Made by a program: the position numbers and the translations under genes. The notes beneath the pieces are model-generated. The model ran no database searches, was not told the DNA's origin, and saw only the letters and a list, made by a program, of their open reading frames with translations. This document shows positions 8,660 through 17,451 of a stretch of 64,000 nt of DNA, in pieces. The stretch is taken from NCBI RefSeq assembly GCF_007002745.1, contig NZ_SGNY01000004.1, positions 186,001 through 250,000 of the forward strand, given 5' to 3'. The DNA comes from Martinezella rhizogenes (lineage in GTDB: Bacteria; Pseudomonadota; Alphaproteobacteria; Rhizobiales; Rhizobiaceae). Each line of letters begins with the position of its first letter. The stretch's first letter is position 1.

Positions 8660-9472
8660 ATGCGGAAAAACAAGTTGAAGGAAATCTGGGCCGAGGGACG
8701 TCCGGTGCTGCATGGCTGGCTGTCCATTGCCAGCCCGTTCAGCGCCGAAATCATGGCGGCGCAGGATTACGACGCCATCTCCATCGACATCCAGCACGGC
8801 GCGGTCGACTACAAGGACGTGCTCGGCATGTTCCAGGCCATGCGCGCTTCCGACAAGGTGCTGATGGCGCGGGTGCCCTGGCTCGACCCGGCGTGGATAT
8901 CCAAGGTTCTGGATGCCGGGGCTTATGGCATCATCTGCCCGATGATCAACAACCGGGCGCAGGCCGAGCAATTCGTCCGTTACATGCGCTACCCGCCGCT
9001 CGGGGAACGCAGCTTTGGCCCCACCCGCGCCGTTTACGCCGCCGGCGGCAATTATGCCGCGGAAGCCAATGACGAAATCCTCGCCTTTGCGATGATCGAA
9101 ACGGCAGAGGCGATGGACAATCTCGAAGAGATTGCCTCCACCCCCGGCCTCGACGGGATTTATGTCGGCCCCGCCGATCTCAGTTTCTCGCTCTCTAAAG
9201 GGCAACTGACACCTGCCTTCGACCGCGAGGAGCCCGAAGTCATCGACGCCATCAAGCGTATTCTCGATGCCTGCCACCGCAACGGCATCAAGGCGGCCCT
9301 CCATTGCGGCACGGCGGATTACGCGGCACGCGCGGTGGAATGGGGTTTCGACATGACCACCGTATCAGGCGATTCCCGCCTGCTGGCCGCTGCAGCGACG
9401 GAATCGACTGCGACCTGGCGCAGGCTGGTGGAAAAGACCGCCAAAAAAACCGATGGCAAAGGGGGGTATTGA
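8660..9472 (+). CDS. HpcH/HpaI family aldolase
   Basis: Class II (metal-dependent) pyruvate-type aldolase of 270 aa. Typical segments are DAISIDIQHG, the RYPPLGERSFGP loop, the metal-site Glu in MIETAEAM and GIYVGPADLS. Known members cleave 2-keto-3-deoxy acids, such as 2-keto-3-deoxyglucarate or 4-hydroxy-2-ketoheptanedioate, into pyruvate and an aldehyde. The ATG at 8660 has CAGGAG upstream; a TTG at 8645 is a poorer choice. It is not the DhnA-type IolJ aldolase of the standard inositol route, so it points to a different lower pathway. The next gene starts immediately after its stop codon. Confidence 0.9.
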   Translation: MRKNKLKEIWAEGRPVLHGWLSIASPFSAEIMAAQDYDAISIDIQHGAVDYKDVLGMFQAMRASDKVLMARVPWLDPAWISKVLDAGAYGIICPMINNRAQAEQFVRYMRYPPLGERSFGPTRAVYAAGGNYAAEANDEILAFAMIETAEAMDNLEEIASTPGLDGIYVGPADLSFSLSKGQLTPAFDREEPEVIDAIKRILDACHRNGIKAALHCGTADYAARAVEWGFDMTTVSGDSRLLAAAATESTATWRRLVEKTAKKTDGKGGY

Positions 9473-10441
9473 ATGCCGAACCTTCTCGTGGCCGGAAAAC
9501 TTCATCCTTCCGGCGAGGCCATGCTGCGTGACCTGCCGGCCCTCGGCTTCTCCGTCCGCTATATCGAAGACGTTTCCGAAGCCTCCTACGCGCCTTTCAT
9601 CGAAGAAGCGGATGCCATCGTCATTCGCACACAGCCGCTTTCGGCAGCCACCATTGCCAGGGCCGGACGGCTGAAAGTGGTGTCCCGCCATGGGGTGGGT
9701 TACGATAGCGTCGATCTTGCCGAACTCAACCGCCGCAACATCGCACTCACCATCGTCGGTGATGTCAATTCCGTCTCCGTCGCCGAACATGCGATGATGC
9801 TGCTGCTGGCGGCGGCAAAGCGGGCCATACTCGCCGACCGCGCTGTCCGGGAGGCCGGACAGTGGAGCTGGCGCAACAGGTTGGAACAGCAGGAAATATC
9901 CGGCAAGAACCTGCTCATCCTCGGTTATGGCCGGATCGGGCGGCATCTCGCCAGAATGGCATCGGGTTTCGGCATGCATATCCGCGCCTATGACCCCTAC
10001 CTGCTGCAATCGGGATGGCCCGAGGGGCCGACAGGACCCGTATCGCTGGAAGAGGGCCTGCCTTGGGCCGACTATATTTCCGTGCATATTCCCAAGGGAG
10101 CAAGCCCGGCAATCGGCGCCGCCGAAATCGCACTGATGAAACCCGGCGTCGTCCTGTCAAACACGGCCCGTGGCGGTGTCGTTTGCGAAAAGGCGCTCAG
10201 CGAAGCACTTGCCTCGGGTCATGTCGGTGCGGCCGGGCTGGATGTCTTCGACGACGAGCCGCCGGAAAGCTCCTCCCCGCTGCTATCGCAGTTCAACACC
10301 GTCCTGTCGCCGCATATTGCGGGGCTTACGACGGAATGCGGAGAGAGGATGGCCATCGCGTCCATCCAGAACGCCGTCAATTATCTGAAAGGGACGATCG
10401 ATCCCGGCCTCATCGTCAATCCGGAATTTGCCCATGTCTGA
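9473..10441 (+). CDS. D-isomer-specific 2-hydroxyacid dehydrogenase
   Basis: NAD(P)-dependent 2-hydroxyacid dehydrogenase of 322 aa, of the phosphoglycerate/glycerate dehydrogenase type. It shows VSRHGVGYDSVDL, the Rossmann motif GYGRIG, the catalytic Arg in NTARGG, the Glu in DVFDDEPP and the His in LSPHIAGL. It has no ACT domain, unlike SerA at 33342-34937. Its start abuts the aldolase stop. It would fit reduction of a 2-keto acid such as hydroxypyruvate or glyoxylate, or oxidation of a D-2-hydroxyacid intermediate before the aldolase step. Confidence 0.9.
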   Translation: MPNLLVAGKLHPSGEAMLRDLPALGFSVRYIEDVSEASYAPFIEEADAIVIRTQPLSAATIARAGRLKVVSRHGVGYDSVDLAELNRRNIALTIVGDVNSVSVAEHAMMLLLAAAKRAILADRAVREAGQWSWRNRLEQQEISGKNLLILGYGRIGRHLARMASGFGMHIRAYDPYLLQSGWPEGPTGPVSLEEGLPWADYISVHIPKGASPAIGAAEIALMKPGVVLSNTARGGVVCEKALSEALASGHVGAAGLDVFDDEPPESSSPLLSQFNTVLSPHIAGLTTECGERMAIASIQNAVNYLKGTIDPGLIVNPEFAHV

Positions 10442-11558
10442 AAAACCCGTTCTACGCGTCGGCCTCATCGGCACCGGCTTCATGGGCAAAGCCCATGTCT
10501 TCGGTTTCGCCTCTGCCCAGAAGGTCTTCGACCTCCCCTACCGGATCGAACTGCACACCGTTGCCGACATCACCGAAGATGCGGCTGCACGGGCAGCTGC
10601 GGATTTCGGCTTTGCCCATTCCACGGCGGACTGGCGCAGCATCATCGCCGATCCGGATATTGACCTCGTCGACATCACCGCGCCGAACGCCCTGCACAAG
10701 GAAATGGCGATTGCCGCGATTGCCGCCGGCAAACATGTCTATTGCGAAAAACCGCTGGCGCCGCTTGCTGCGGATGCCGGCGAGATGGCGGCAGCCGCGG
10801 CTGCGCGTGGCGTCAAAACACAAGTGGGCTTCAACTATCTCTGCAATCCCATGCTGCGGCTGGCGCGGGAAATGGTGGCGGCAGGCGAACTCGGCAAGAT
10901 ACGCGGTTATCGTGGTCTGCACGCAGAAGATTATATGGCCGACGCCGCAGGCGCCTTCACCTTCCGCCACGATCCGGCCGGCGGCGGTGCGCTTGCCGAT
11001 ATCGGCTCTCACGCACTTGCTACCGCCGAATTCCTGCTCGGCCCGATAACCGAAGTGATGGGGGATTGCGTGACGCTGATTACCGAGCGGCCGGATGGCA
11101 AGGGCGGCGCACGCAAGGTGGAAGTGGACGATGTGGGGCGCGCCTTCCTGCGTTTCGCCAATGGTGCGCAGGGCTCGGTCGAAGGCAACTGGATCGCCAC
11201 CGGCCGCAAGATGCAGCATGATTTCGAGATCTACGGCGACAAGGGTGCGCTTTATTTCACACAGGAGCGGTTCAACGAGCTGCATTTCTATTCCGCCGCT
11301 GACCCGGCCGGCCGCCGTGGCTTCCGCAAAATAGAGGCCTCTCCTGACCACGCGCCCTATGGCCGCTTCTGCGTCGCGCCCGGCCATCAGCTCGGCTTCA
11401 ACGACCTGAAAGCCATCGAAATCGGAGGTTATCTCCGGGCGATCGCGGGACAGGCACCAGAGCCTTTCGGCTTCGCTGCCGGCCTGCGCATCCAGCGGCT
11501 GGTCGAGACGATCCAGCGCTCGTCATCCACACGGCAATGGCTGGATGTCGATGCCTGA
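10434..11558 (+). CDS. Gfo/Idh/MocA family oxidoreductase
   Basis: Third Gfo/Idh/MocA dehydrogenase of the island, 374 aa, with GLIGTGFMGKAH near the N-terminus, EKPLAP after the second half of the Rossmann fold, and DIGSHALATAEFL in the catalytic domain. The ATG at 10434 overlaps the previous gene by eight bases, so it is translationally coupled. It belongs to a different subgroup from the iolG-like gene and the one at 187-1350. It may oxidise another inositol isomer or a derived sugar. It closes the rightward operon, with 75 bp before the regulator gene. Confidence 0.88.
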   Translation: MSEKPVLRVGLIGTGFMGKAHVFGFASAQKVFDLPYRIELHTVADITEDAAARAAADFGFAHSTADWRSIIADPDIDLVDITAPNALHKEMAIAAIAAGKHVYCEKPLAPLAADAGEMAAAAAARGVKTQVGFNYLCNPMLRLAREMVAAGELGKIRGYRGLHAEDYMADAAGAFTFRHDPAGGGALADIGSHALATAEFLLGPITEVMGDCVTLITERPDGKGGARKVEVDDVGRAFLRFANGAQGSVEGNWIATGRKMQHDFEIYGDKGALYFTQERFNELHFYSAADPAGRRGFRKIEASPDHAPYGRFCVAPGHQLGFNDLKAIEIGGYLRAIAGQAPEPFGFAAGLRIQRLVETIQRSSSTRQWLDVDA

Positions 11559-11608
11559 AATCCTGGATTAAGCGGCGGGCTGCGGACCTTCATGCCTCTT
11601 GGAAAACC

Positions 11609-11622
11609 GCAATAAATATTGC
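11609..11622. promoter_or_regulatory. IolR/RpiR-type operator before the regulator gene
   Basis: GCAATAAATATTGC is a near-perfect 14-bp palindrome ending 11 bases before the regulator ATG (11634). It has the same GCAA-N6-TTGC form as the sites at 6055 and 17200. Its position over the ribosome binding region suggests autoregulation. Confidence 0.65.
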
Positions 11623-11633
11623 AAGATCATGCC

Positions 11634-12518
11634 ATGAAGCAACAACCGCAGCCCGTCGACCCTCCGAAAGATTACGAAGAACTGATCCGCCTCATCCATG
11701 ATCGTCATGATCAGATGAGCAAGACCTATCAGCGGATTTCCGTTTATCTGACGCAGAACCCCAATGAAGTCGCCGTGCATTCGGTCAATACCATTGCCGA
11801 GCGGCACAACATCCACGCCTCCAGCTTCGTGCGGTTTGCGCAGTCGCTGGGCTACAAGGGGTTCAAGGAACTCCAGGCGCTGTTCCAGAAACGGCTGGCG
11901 ACGGCGGCTCCGGGTTTCGAGGCACGCGTGCGCGCGCTCGACGATGAATTGCAAAGCCGCGAGGATCGTTCGGAATACGGTTTCCTTCACGATCTTGTCG
12001 TCAGGGATATCGCCTCCCTTCAGGACCTGCTCGAACGCATCAGCGCCGAGCAGCTCGGCACCGCCGCCGATCTGATCGAGGCCGCCGGTACAGTCTATCT
12101 CGTCGGCCAGCTGCGCTCCGCACCGGTGGCGGAACTGCTGCGTTACATCCTCACCATGCTCGGCAAGCAATGTATCCTTCTCGATCCGGGCGGCGGCCTC
12201 GCCACCCATATGGCGCGGACGATGAAGACCGGTGACGTGCTGATCGCGGTGTCGTTCCGATTTTACGCGACGGAAGTGGTGAATATCGTCGAGGAGGCGG
12301 AAAGGATCGGTGTGCCGACCGTGGCGATTTCCGACAGCACCCTGTCGCCGCTGGCAAAATCGGCAAAGGTCCTGTTCTCGGTCCCCGAGCACGATTACAG
12401 CTTTTCCCGGTCTCTGGCCGCGCCGATGTGCCTTGCGCAGGCTCTGGCCGTCGCCGTTGCCGCGCGTGTTCAGAAGAACGAAACGGCGCCGCGCATTCCG
12501 ACGGTGACCGGCCTCTAG
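11634..12518 (+). CDS. iolR: RpiR/MurR family transcriptional regulator, IolR-like
   Basis: 294-aa regulator with an N-terminal RpiR helix-turn-helix domain (about residues 15-90, including NTIAERHNIHASSFVRFAQSLGYKGF) and a C-terminal SIS domain (about 125-265) for binding a phosphosugar-like ligand. I start it at the ATG at 11634. The TTG at 11619 would lie inside the operator, and the ribosome binding site is weak in either case. Rhizobial IolR proteins that repress inositol genes belong to this family. Its location beside the iol genes and the shared palindromes make it the likely repressor of the whole island. Confidence 0.85.
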   Translation: MKQQPQPVDPPKDYEELIRLIHDRHDQMSKTYQRISVYLTQNPNEVAVHSVNTIAERHNIHASSFVRFAQSLGYKGFKELQALFQKRLATAAPGFEARVRALDDELQSREDRSEYGFLHDLVVRDIASLQDLLERISAEQLGTAADLIEAAGTVYLVGQLRSAPVAELLRYILTMLGKQCILLDPGGGLATHMARTMKTGDVLIAVSFRFYATEVVNIVEEAERIGVPTVAISDSTLSPLAKSAKVLFSVPEHDYSFSRSLAAPMCLAQALAVAVAARVQKNETAPRIPTVTGL

Positions 12519-12528
12519 GCACCCACAC

Positions 12529-13290
12529 TCAAAGCCCTGTCACGCCGTCCCAGATCAGCTTCACCGCGACCAGCGCCACGGACACATAGGTCAGCGGATA
12601 AAAGATCGAGGCGCGCATATGGCGCACCGTCCAGGCGCCAAGCCATGTGGAGACGATCGCCAGCGGCACCATCAGGGCGGCGCGGCCGAGATTTTGCGCG
12701 CCGAAACCGCCGAGAGCCGCATAGGGCACGAGCTTCAGAACATTGGTGATGGCAAAGAACATCACATTGGTGCCGGTGAAAACCTTCGGGTCCATGCGAA
12801 GCGGCAACAGGTAGACCTGCAGCGGCGGCGCGCCGGCATGGGCGACAAAACTGGTGTAACCCGCAAGCAGGCTCCAGAAGCGTCCCGCCATCGGCCGCTC
12901 CTTCGCAACCGTCACCAGGACGCCCCTTGAAAGCACGACGCGCAGCACGAACACGGCCGAGACAAGGCCGACGATCAGGCGCACCACGGCATCCGAGGTG
13001 ATCTCGGCGGTCATCCATCCAAGCCCGATGCCGAGAACGGCTGCCGGCAGAAGCTGGCGCATGATCCGCCAGTCGACCCATTTGCGCCAGGCCGCCACGC
13101 CGACCATGTCCATGACCACCAGAATGGGCAGCAGGATGGCGGCCGCCGTGACCGGTGACATCACCAGCGCCATCAGCGGCACGCCAAGCAGGCTCATGCC
13201 GCCGAGCCCACCCTTGGAAAGCCCGACCAGCACGACGGCAAGCACGGTGACGCCCAGTTCCAGAGGAGAGTTGAAAAGGTTCAAGTGCAT
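12529..13290 (-). CDS. TauE/SafE family membrane permease
   Basis: 253-aa integral membrane protein of the TauE/SafE (DUF81) family with about seven or eight hydrophobic segments, beginning LGVTVLAVVLVGLSKGGLGG. Family members export sulfite, sulfoacetate or other small organic anions. It is the last gene of the transporter operon, 51 bases after the permease, and converges on the regulator gene. GAGGAG touches the ATG at 13290, so a TTG at 13284 with better spacing may be the true start. A TauE-like exporter is not part of the known inositol pathways. It may export an acidic end product, or simply be carried along. Confidence 0.85.
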   Translation of the reverse strand: MHLNLFNSPLELGVTVLAVVLVGLSKGGLGGMSLLGVPLMALVMSPVTAAAILLPILVVMDMVGVAAWRKWVDWRIMRQLLPAAVLGIGLGWMTAEITSDAVVRLIVGLVSAVFVLRVVLSRGVLVTVAKERPMAGRFWSLLAGYTSFVAHAGAPPLQVYLLPLRMDPKVFTGTNVMFFAITNVLKLVPYAALGGFGAQNLGRAALMVPLAIVSTWLGAWTVRHMRASIFYPLTYVSVALVAVKLIWDGVTGL

Positions 13291-13341
13291 CTCCTCAGCA
13301 TTGCCGCCGGCACCCCTGCCGGGGCACCGCGCGCATGAATA

Positions 13342-14355
13342 TCAGCCCTTCCTGAGCCGGGCTTTTTGACGGTAGACATCAGCAACGACCGCGCTGACGA
13401 TGATCAGTCCCTTGACGATCTCCTGATAGTAAGCATCCACACGCAGAAATGTGAAGCCCGACATCATCAGACCGAGGATCACCGTGCCGATAACGGTGCC
13501 GAAAATGCGTCCCCGCCCGCCGGAAAGGGATGTGCCGCCGATGACCGCCGCGGCGATGGCGTCGAGTTCATACATCATGCCCATGCCGGCCTGCGCCGTT
13601 TCCGCACGGGCGGCGGTGACGATGCCGGCGAGGCCCGCGAGCAGGCCGGCAATGGCATAGACCTTGACCAGATGCAGCTGGACATTGATGCCCGACACGC
13701 GGGCCGCCTGCATGTTCGCGCCGATCGCATAAGTGAACTTGCCATAACGCGTATAACGCAGGGCAATGTGGAAGGTGACGGCGACGAGCAGGAAGATGAC
13801 GACAGGCCATGCGCCCGAGCCGATCGACGCGAAGCTCTCCGTCGGGAAGGAGATCGGCTGCCCCTTCGTATACCACTTGGCGATGCCGCGTGCGGTCACC
13901 ATCATGCCCAGCGTGGCGATGAAGGGCGGTATTCCCGTCACCGCGATGAGCATGCCGTTAACGATGCCGGCGATCAGGCCGAGACCGAGGCCGACGGCCA
14001 GCGGCACCACCACGGGCATATCGGTGAGCGCCGGATAGATCGCCCGGGCGAAATCGCTGCTTTGCGCAAAACTCATGGCGATCATGGCCGTCATCGCCAC
14101 CACCGAGCCCGAACTGAGGTCAATGCCGCCGGTGATGATGACCTGGGTGACCCCGACGGCGATGATGCCGACGACGGAGACCTGCAGGATCATGATCGTC
14201 AGGCGCTGTGGACTGCCGAGAAAGCTCTGCCCCTGCACGAACCAGCCGAGCAACTCAAACACAAGTGCAACGCCGATCAGCACGGTCAGAATATTCAGTT
14301 CCTGAGGTAGCTTGCGCCTTTTCCGTTCGACCGGTTCGGTCTGTACGCTATCCAT
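13342..14355 (-). CDS. iatP: Sugar/inositol ABC transporter permease (IatP/RbsC-like)
   Basis: 337-aa permease of the RbsC/BPD_transp_2 type with about ten transmembrane segments and the family sequence GGIDLSSGSVVA. It should form the membrane channel of an inositol/ribose-type ABC importer with the ATPase and binding protein encoded upstream. A GGGGAGG precedes the ATG. The gap to the ATPase gene is 35 bp. Assignment to inositol rests on the binding protein and on the neighbouring iol genes. Confidence 0.85.
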   Translation of the reverse strand: MDSVQTEPVERKRRKLPQELNILTVLIGVALVFELLGWFVQGQSFLGSPQRLTIMILQVSVVGIIAVGVTQVIITGGIDLSSGSVVAMTAMIAMSFAQSSDFARAIYPALTDMPVVVPLAVGLGLGLIAGIVNGMLIAVTGIPPFIATLGMMVTARGIAKWYTKGQPISFPTESFASIGSGAWPVVIFLLVAVTFHIALRYTRYGKFTYAIGANMQAARVSGINVQLHLVKVYAIAGLLAGLAGIVTAARAETAQAGMGMMYELDAIAAAVIGGTSLSGGRGRIFGTVIGTVILGLMMSGFTFLRVDAYYQEIVKGLIIVSAVVADVYRQKARLRKG

Positions 14356-14390
14356 GATTTTTCCTCCCCGGCGTTACCGCCGTCGCAGCC

Positions 14391-15926
14391 TCAGCGGGCC
14401 GCCAGTTCCATGATTTTGACTTGGTCCGCTTCGGCGCGATCGAGAATCCCGGTCATATGCCCCTCATGCATCACGACAATCCGGTCGGACATGCCAAGAA
14501 CCTCCGGCAGTTCCGACGAGATCATGATGACGGCGACACCTTCCTTCGCCAGACTGGAAATCAGGCGATGGATTTCCGCCTTGGCGCCAACATCGATGCC
14601 GCGCGTCGGCTCGTCGAGAATGAGGATTGCCGGTTTCGTCAGAAGCCAGCGGGCGATCAGCACCTTCTGCTGGTTGCCGCCGGACAGGTTTTCGATCCGC
14701 TCGTCGAGATCGGGCGTCTTGATGCGCAGTGCCTTCTTCATGTCGTTGCACAGCACCGTCAAACCGCGTTCATCGACATAACCCATCGCCGCATGGCCAT
14801 TCTGGAGGGCTGCGATCTGCATGTTTTCAAGGATCGAAAGCGGCAAAAAACAGCCGGTTGCCTTGCGGTCCTCCGTCAGCAGCGCCATGCCCCTGCGCAT
14901 CGCATCCGCCGGCGAGTGGATCGTGACCGGGGCACCGTTGATGCGGATGGTCCCTTCGCTCGCCGGCACCACCCCGAAAATCGCTTCGGCGACGTTGGAA
15001 CGGCCGGATCCCACCAGCCCCGCCACGCCGAGGATTTCACCACGATGCAGATCGAAGGAAATACCGCGGAAAACCCCGGACAAGCCGAGATCGCGGACCT
15101 CAAGAACCACGTCGCCGATCGATGCCTCCTGCTTGGGAAACATGTTGGTGATCTCGCGGCCGACCATCATTTTTATGATGTCGTCGCGCGTGACATCGGT
15201 GCTCGCATGGGTTCCGACATATCGCCCGTCGCGGAACACCGAAAACTCGTCGGCGATCTCGAACAGCTCGTTCATCTTGTGAGTGATGTAGACGATGCCG
15301 ATATTGCGTGACCGCAGATCGCGGATGATCTCGAAGAGATGCGCGACCTCGGACTCCGTCAGAGCCGATGTCGGCTCATCCATGATGAGGACGCTGGACT
15401 GGTAACTGACGGCCTTGGCGATTTCGACCATCTGCCGCTGCGCCACCGTCAGCGTGTTGACCTCCGCCGCCGGATCGATATTGATCTTCAGCTGGTTAAA
15501 CAGCGCCTGCGTCTCCGCCAGCATTTTCGCATGGTCTATGAGGCCGAGGCGGTTTTTCGGCTCGCGGCGGATCCAGATGTTCTCCGCCACGCTCATCCAG
15601 TCCATCAGCGCCAGTTCCTGATGGATCATGGCGATGCCGCGCTCCAGCGCATCGCGGGGACTTTTGAGGCGGACATCCTCTCCCTGCAGCCTGACGGTGC
15701 CGGCATCCGGGCTGTAGATACCGGCGATGATCTTCATGAGCGTCGACTTGCCAGCGCCATTTTCGCCCATCAGCGCGTGCACGGAACCGGGGCGCAGCCG
15801 AAACTGCACATCATCCAGCGCAACGACACCCGGAAATTCCTTGCGCACCCCCTCGATTTCGAGAAGGTAGGGGCCGGCGGCCTGCTTGAAGCGTTCGATC
15901 GCCTCTAAGGTGGTTGTGGAAATCAT
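14391..15926 (-). CDS. iatA: Sugar/inositol ABC transporter ATP-binding protein (IatA/MglA-like)
   Basis: 511-aa double ABC cassette typical of ribose/galactose/inositol importers. The first half has Walker [10 protein letters not shown] (54-62), an ABC signature region [10 protein letters not shown] and Walker [12 protein letters not shown]. The second half has the usual degenerate Walker A (GLVGSGRSN), a canonical signature LSGGNQQKV and Walker [13 protein letters not shown]. It powers uptake through the adjacent permease. It lies between the binding-protein and permease genes on the same strand. Confidence 0.92.
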   Translation of the reverse strand: MISTTTLEAIERFKQAAGPYLLEIEGVRKEFPGVVALDDVQFRLRPGSVHALMGENGAGKSTLMKIIAGIYSPDAGTVRLQGEDVRLKSPRDALERGIAMIHQELALMDWMSVAENIWIRREPKNRLGLIDHAKMLAETQALFNQLKINIDPAAEVNTLTVAQRQMVEIAKAVSYQSSVLIMDEPTSALTESEVAHLFEIIRDLRSRNIGIVYITHKMNELFEIADEFSVFRDGRYVGTHASTDVTRDDIIKMMVGREITNMFPKQEASIGDVVLEVRDLGLSGVFRGISFDLHRGEILGVAGLVGSGRSNVAEAIFGVVPASEGTIRINGAPVTIHSPADAMRRGMALLTEDRKATGCFLPLSILENMQIAALQNGHAAMGYVDERGLTVLCNDMKKALRIKTPDLDERIENLSGGNQQKVLIARWLLTKPAILILDEPTRGIDVGAKAEIHRLISSLAKEGVAVIMISSELPEVLGMSDRIVVMHEGHMTGILDRAEADQVKIMELAAR

Positions 15927-16012
15927 ATCTCACCCGTCCTTTATCCGGCCAACGGCCAGGCCGTGATTTGCTGTGCCGGCGACCGGGACAATGCCCGGTC
16001 GCCGGCCACAAA

Positions 16013-16942
16013 TCAGTTGTTGGACTTGTATTGAGCGACATTGGCGGGGGTGACGAGTTCAAAGGGCACATCGACCTTGTGCTCGAATTTTTCACCGCGT
16101 GCGATTTTAAGGACGGTATCAAGCGATCCTTCGCCCTGCCCCTTGGCGGACTGGTAGACGGTGACGTCAAGGTCGCCCGCTTCCATCGCCGCCAGCGCAT
16201 CCTGCGTTGCATCAACACCCGCGACGATGACATCTTTCATACCGACACCGGATGATTTCAACGCTTGGATCGCGCCGAGCGCCATCTCGTCATTGTTTCC
16301 AAGCACGATGGTCGGCTTCATGCCGGATGTGATCCAGTTCGTCATCAGGTCCATGGCAGGGGTACGCATCCAGTTCGCGGTCTGCGCGTCCAGTACCTTG
16401 ATGTCCTTGCAGGCATCGCTTTTGAGGACACGTTCAGCCGCCGCGGTACGGCCGCGCTGGCCGGTGGTGCCAAGTTGCCCCATAAGAATGACCGCATCGC
16501 CCTTGCCGCTGGCAAGCTTGCAAACCTCGGTCGCCTGCAATTCGCCGGCCTGCTCCTCATTGGAACCGACCCATGCCTGCTTTTCCGGGAATTTTTCCAT
16601 ATTGGCCGGCAGCATGTTCACGAAGACCAGCGGGATACCCGCCTGATCGGCGATCTTCGACATCGCCCTGCCGGAATCCGCATCCACCAGCATGGTGATG
16701 ATGCCATCAACGCCAGCCGCCACGAAGTTTTCGATCTGCGACTGCTGGCGGGCGATATCGCCCTGCGCATCTTCCATCTGGACTTCGACGCCGAGGTCCC
16801 CGGCATGGCGCTGAATGTTGTGGCGCAATACGGTGAGATAGTTGTCGTCGAAAAGCGACATCGCCACGCCGATCTTCTCGGCATGGGCAGCGTTTGCCAT
16901 CAGGGCGCAGAATGCGGTTGTGATTACGATTTTTTTGATCAC
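16013..16942 (-). CDS. ibpA: Inositol-type periplasmic binding protein (IbpA-like)
   Basis: 309-aa type 1 periplasmic sugar-binding protein with a signal peptide (IKKIVITTAFCALMANAAHA). Segments such as SLFDDNYLTVLRHN, GNNDEMALGAI and VAGVDATQDALAAM resemble the myo-inositol binding protein IbpA of Caulobacter as I remember it. The start is a GTG at 16942 with GGAGGAG at correct spacing. The longer frame to 16996 adds a charged stretch before the signal peptide and is not credible. It is the first gene of the leftward transporter operon, with two palindromic operators about 260-300 bp upstream. Confidence 0.82.
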   Translation of the reverse strand: MIKKIVITTAFCALMANAAHAEKIGVAMSLFDDNYLTVLRHNIQRHAGDLGVEVQMEDAQGDIARQQSQIENFVAAGVDGIITMLVDADSGRAMSKIADQAGIPLVFVNMLPANMEKFPEKQAWVGSNEEQAGELQATEVCKLASGKGDAVILMGQLGTTGQRGRTAAAERVLKSDACKDIKVLDAQTANWMRTPAMDLMTNWITSGMKPTIVLGNNDEMALGAIQALKSSGVGMKDVIVAGVDATQDALAAMEAGDLDVTVYQSAKGQGEGSLDTVLKIARGEKFEHKVDVPFELVTPANVAQYKSNN

Positions 16943-17199
16943 GAGATTTTCTCCTCCTCTTTTCCCCGCACGTGACGAATGTGTGCGATCACCCAAACCG
17001 GCGCCTCCCGGCCGTCTCCAGGCATGGCTTCGCCGGTGACGGATGCAGCAGCAAAATCCGCCTCAAGCGAAGTCATGTCCTGTCGATCAGTCGAAACGGC
17101 AGCACTGTTTGCGCGCAGCTTTAGTGCTGCGCCCGTCTCTCCCATGCGCCCGGGTATTTTCCGGGCGCAGTTTCAACATAGCGGGATGGAACGGGATTC

Positions 17200-17213
17200 G
17201 CAACAAAAATTGC
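17200..17213. promoter_or_regulatory. IolR/RpiR-type operator, transporter promoter, site 1
   Basis: GCAACAAAAATTGC matches GCAA-N6-TTGC exactly. Its centre is 28 bp from that of the next site, close to the 29 bp between the strong and weak sites at iolD/iolG. Confidence 0.6.
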
Positions 17214-17227
17214 AGAATTTCTATACG

Positions 17228-17241
17228 GCAATAAAATTTCC
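17228..17241. promoter_or_regulatory. IolR/RpiR-type operator, transporter promoter, site 2
   Basis: GCAATAAAATTTCC has one GCAA half as in the other sites here and one TTCC half as in the published GGAA-N6-TTCC rhizobial IolR site (from memory). It links the two forms of the motif. Confidence 0.55.
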
Positions 17242-17451
17242 AAAATCTCACTCGTGGGCCACCGACCACCATACCCCGGAAGATGATTGAGGAGAGCGCC
17301 GGGCCCGGATGCCGCGGCTTCGCCGACCGCACCGCACGACTGGAGCATTGTCGCATTTCCGGAGGGAAATCCGGGAGCCACTTTTCCTGGATATGCTCCA
17401 TATCGTTTTTGGGGAACGGCAGTTAAAAGCGGCACCGTCAGGCCGCAAAAC

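Larger units (their letters stand above)
16943..17451. other. Long regulatory gap upstream of the transporter operon
   Basis: This gap of about 510 bp separates the transporter operon from pbpC. The AT-rich part at 17195-17260 holds two palindromes of the IolR form and, on the minus strand, a TATAGA that could be a -10. The 5' untranslated region would be about 250 bases. No credible gene is visible between 17242 and 17451. Confidence 0.5.

Noticed and set aside
8578-9072. Second start of the aldolase gene at the ATGCGGAAAAACAA in the repeat
   Set aside because: This ATG is in another frame and inside the mosaic repeat. The true start at 8660 has a ribosome binding site and family similarity.
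17287-17451. Possible small gene between the transporter control region and pbpC
   Set aside because: Frames on both strands overlap pbpC or the operators and have no similarity or ribosome binding site.
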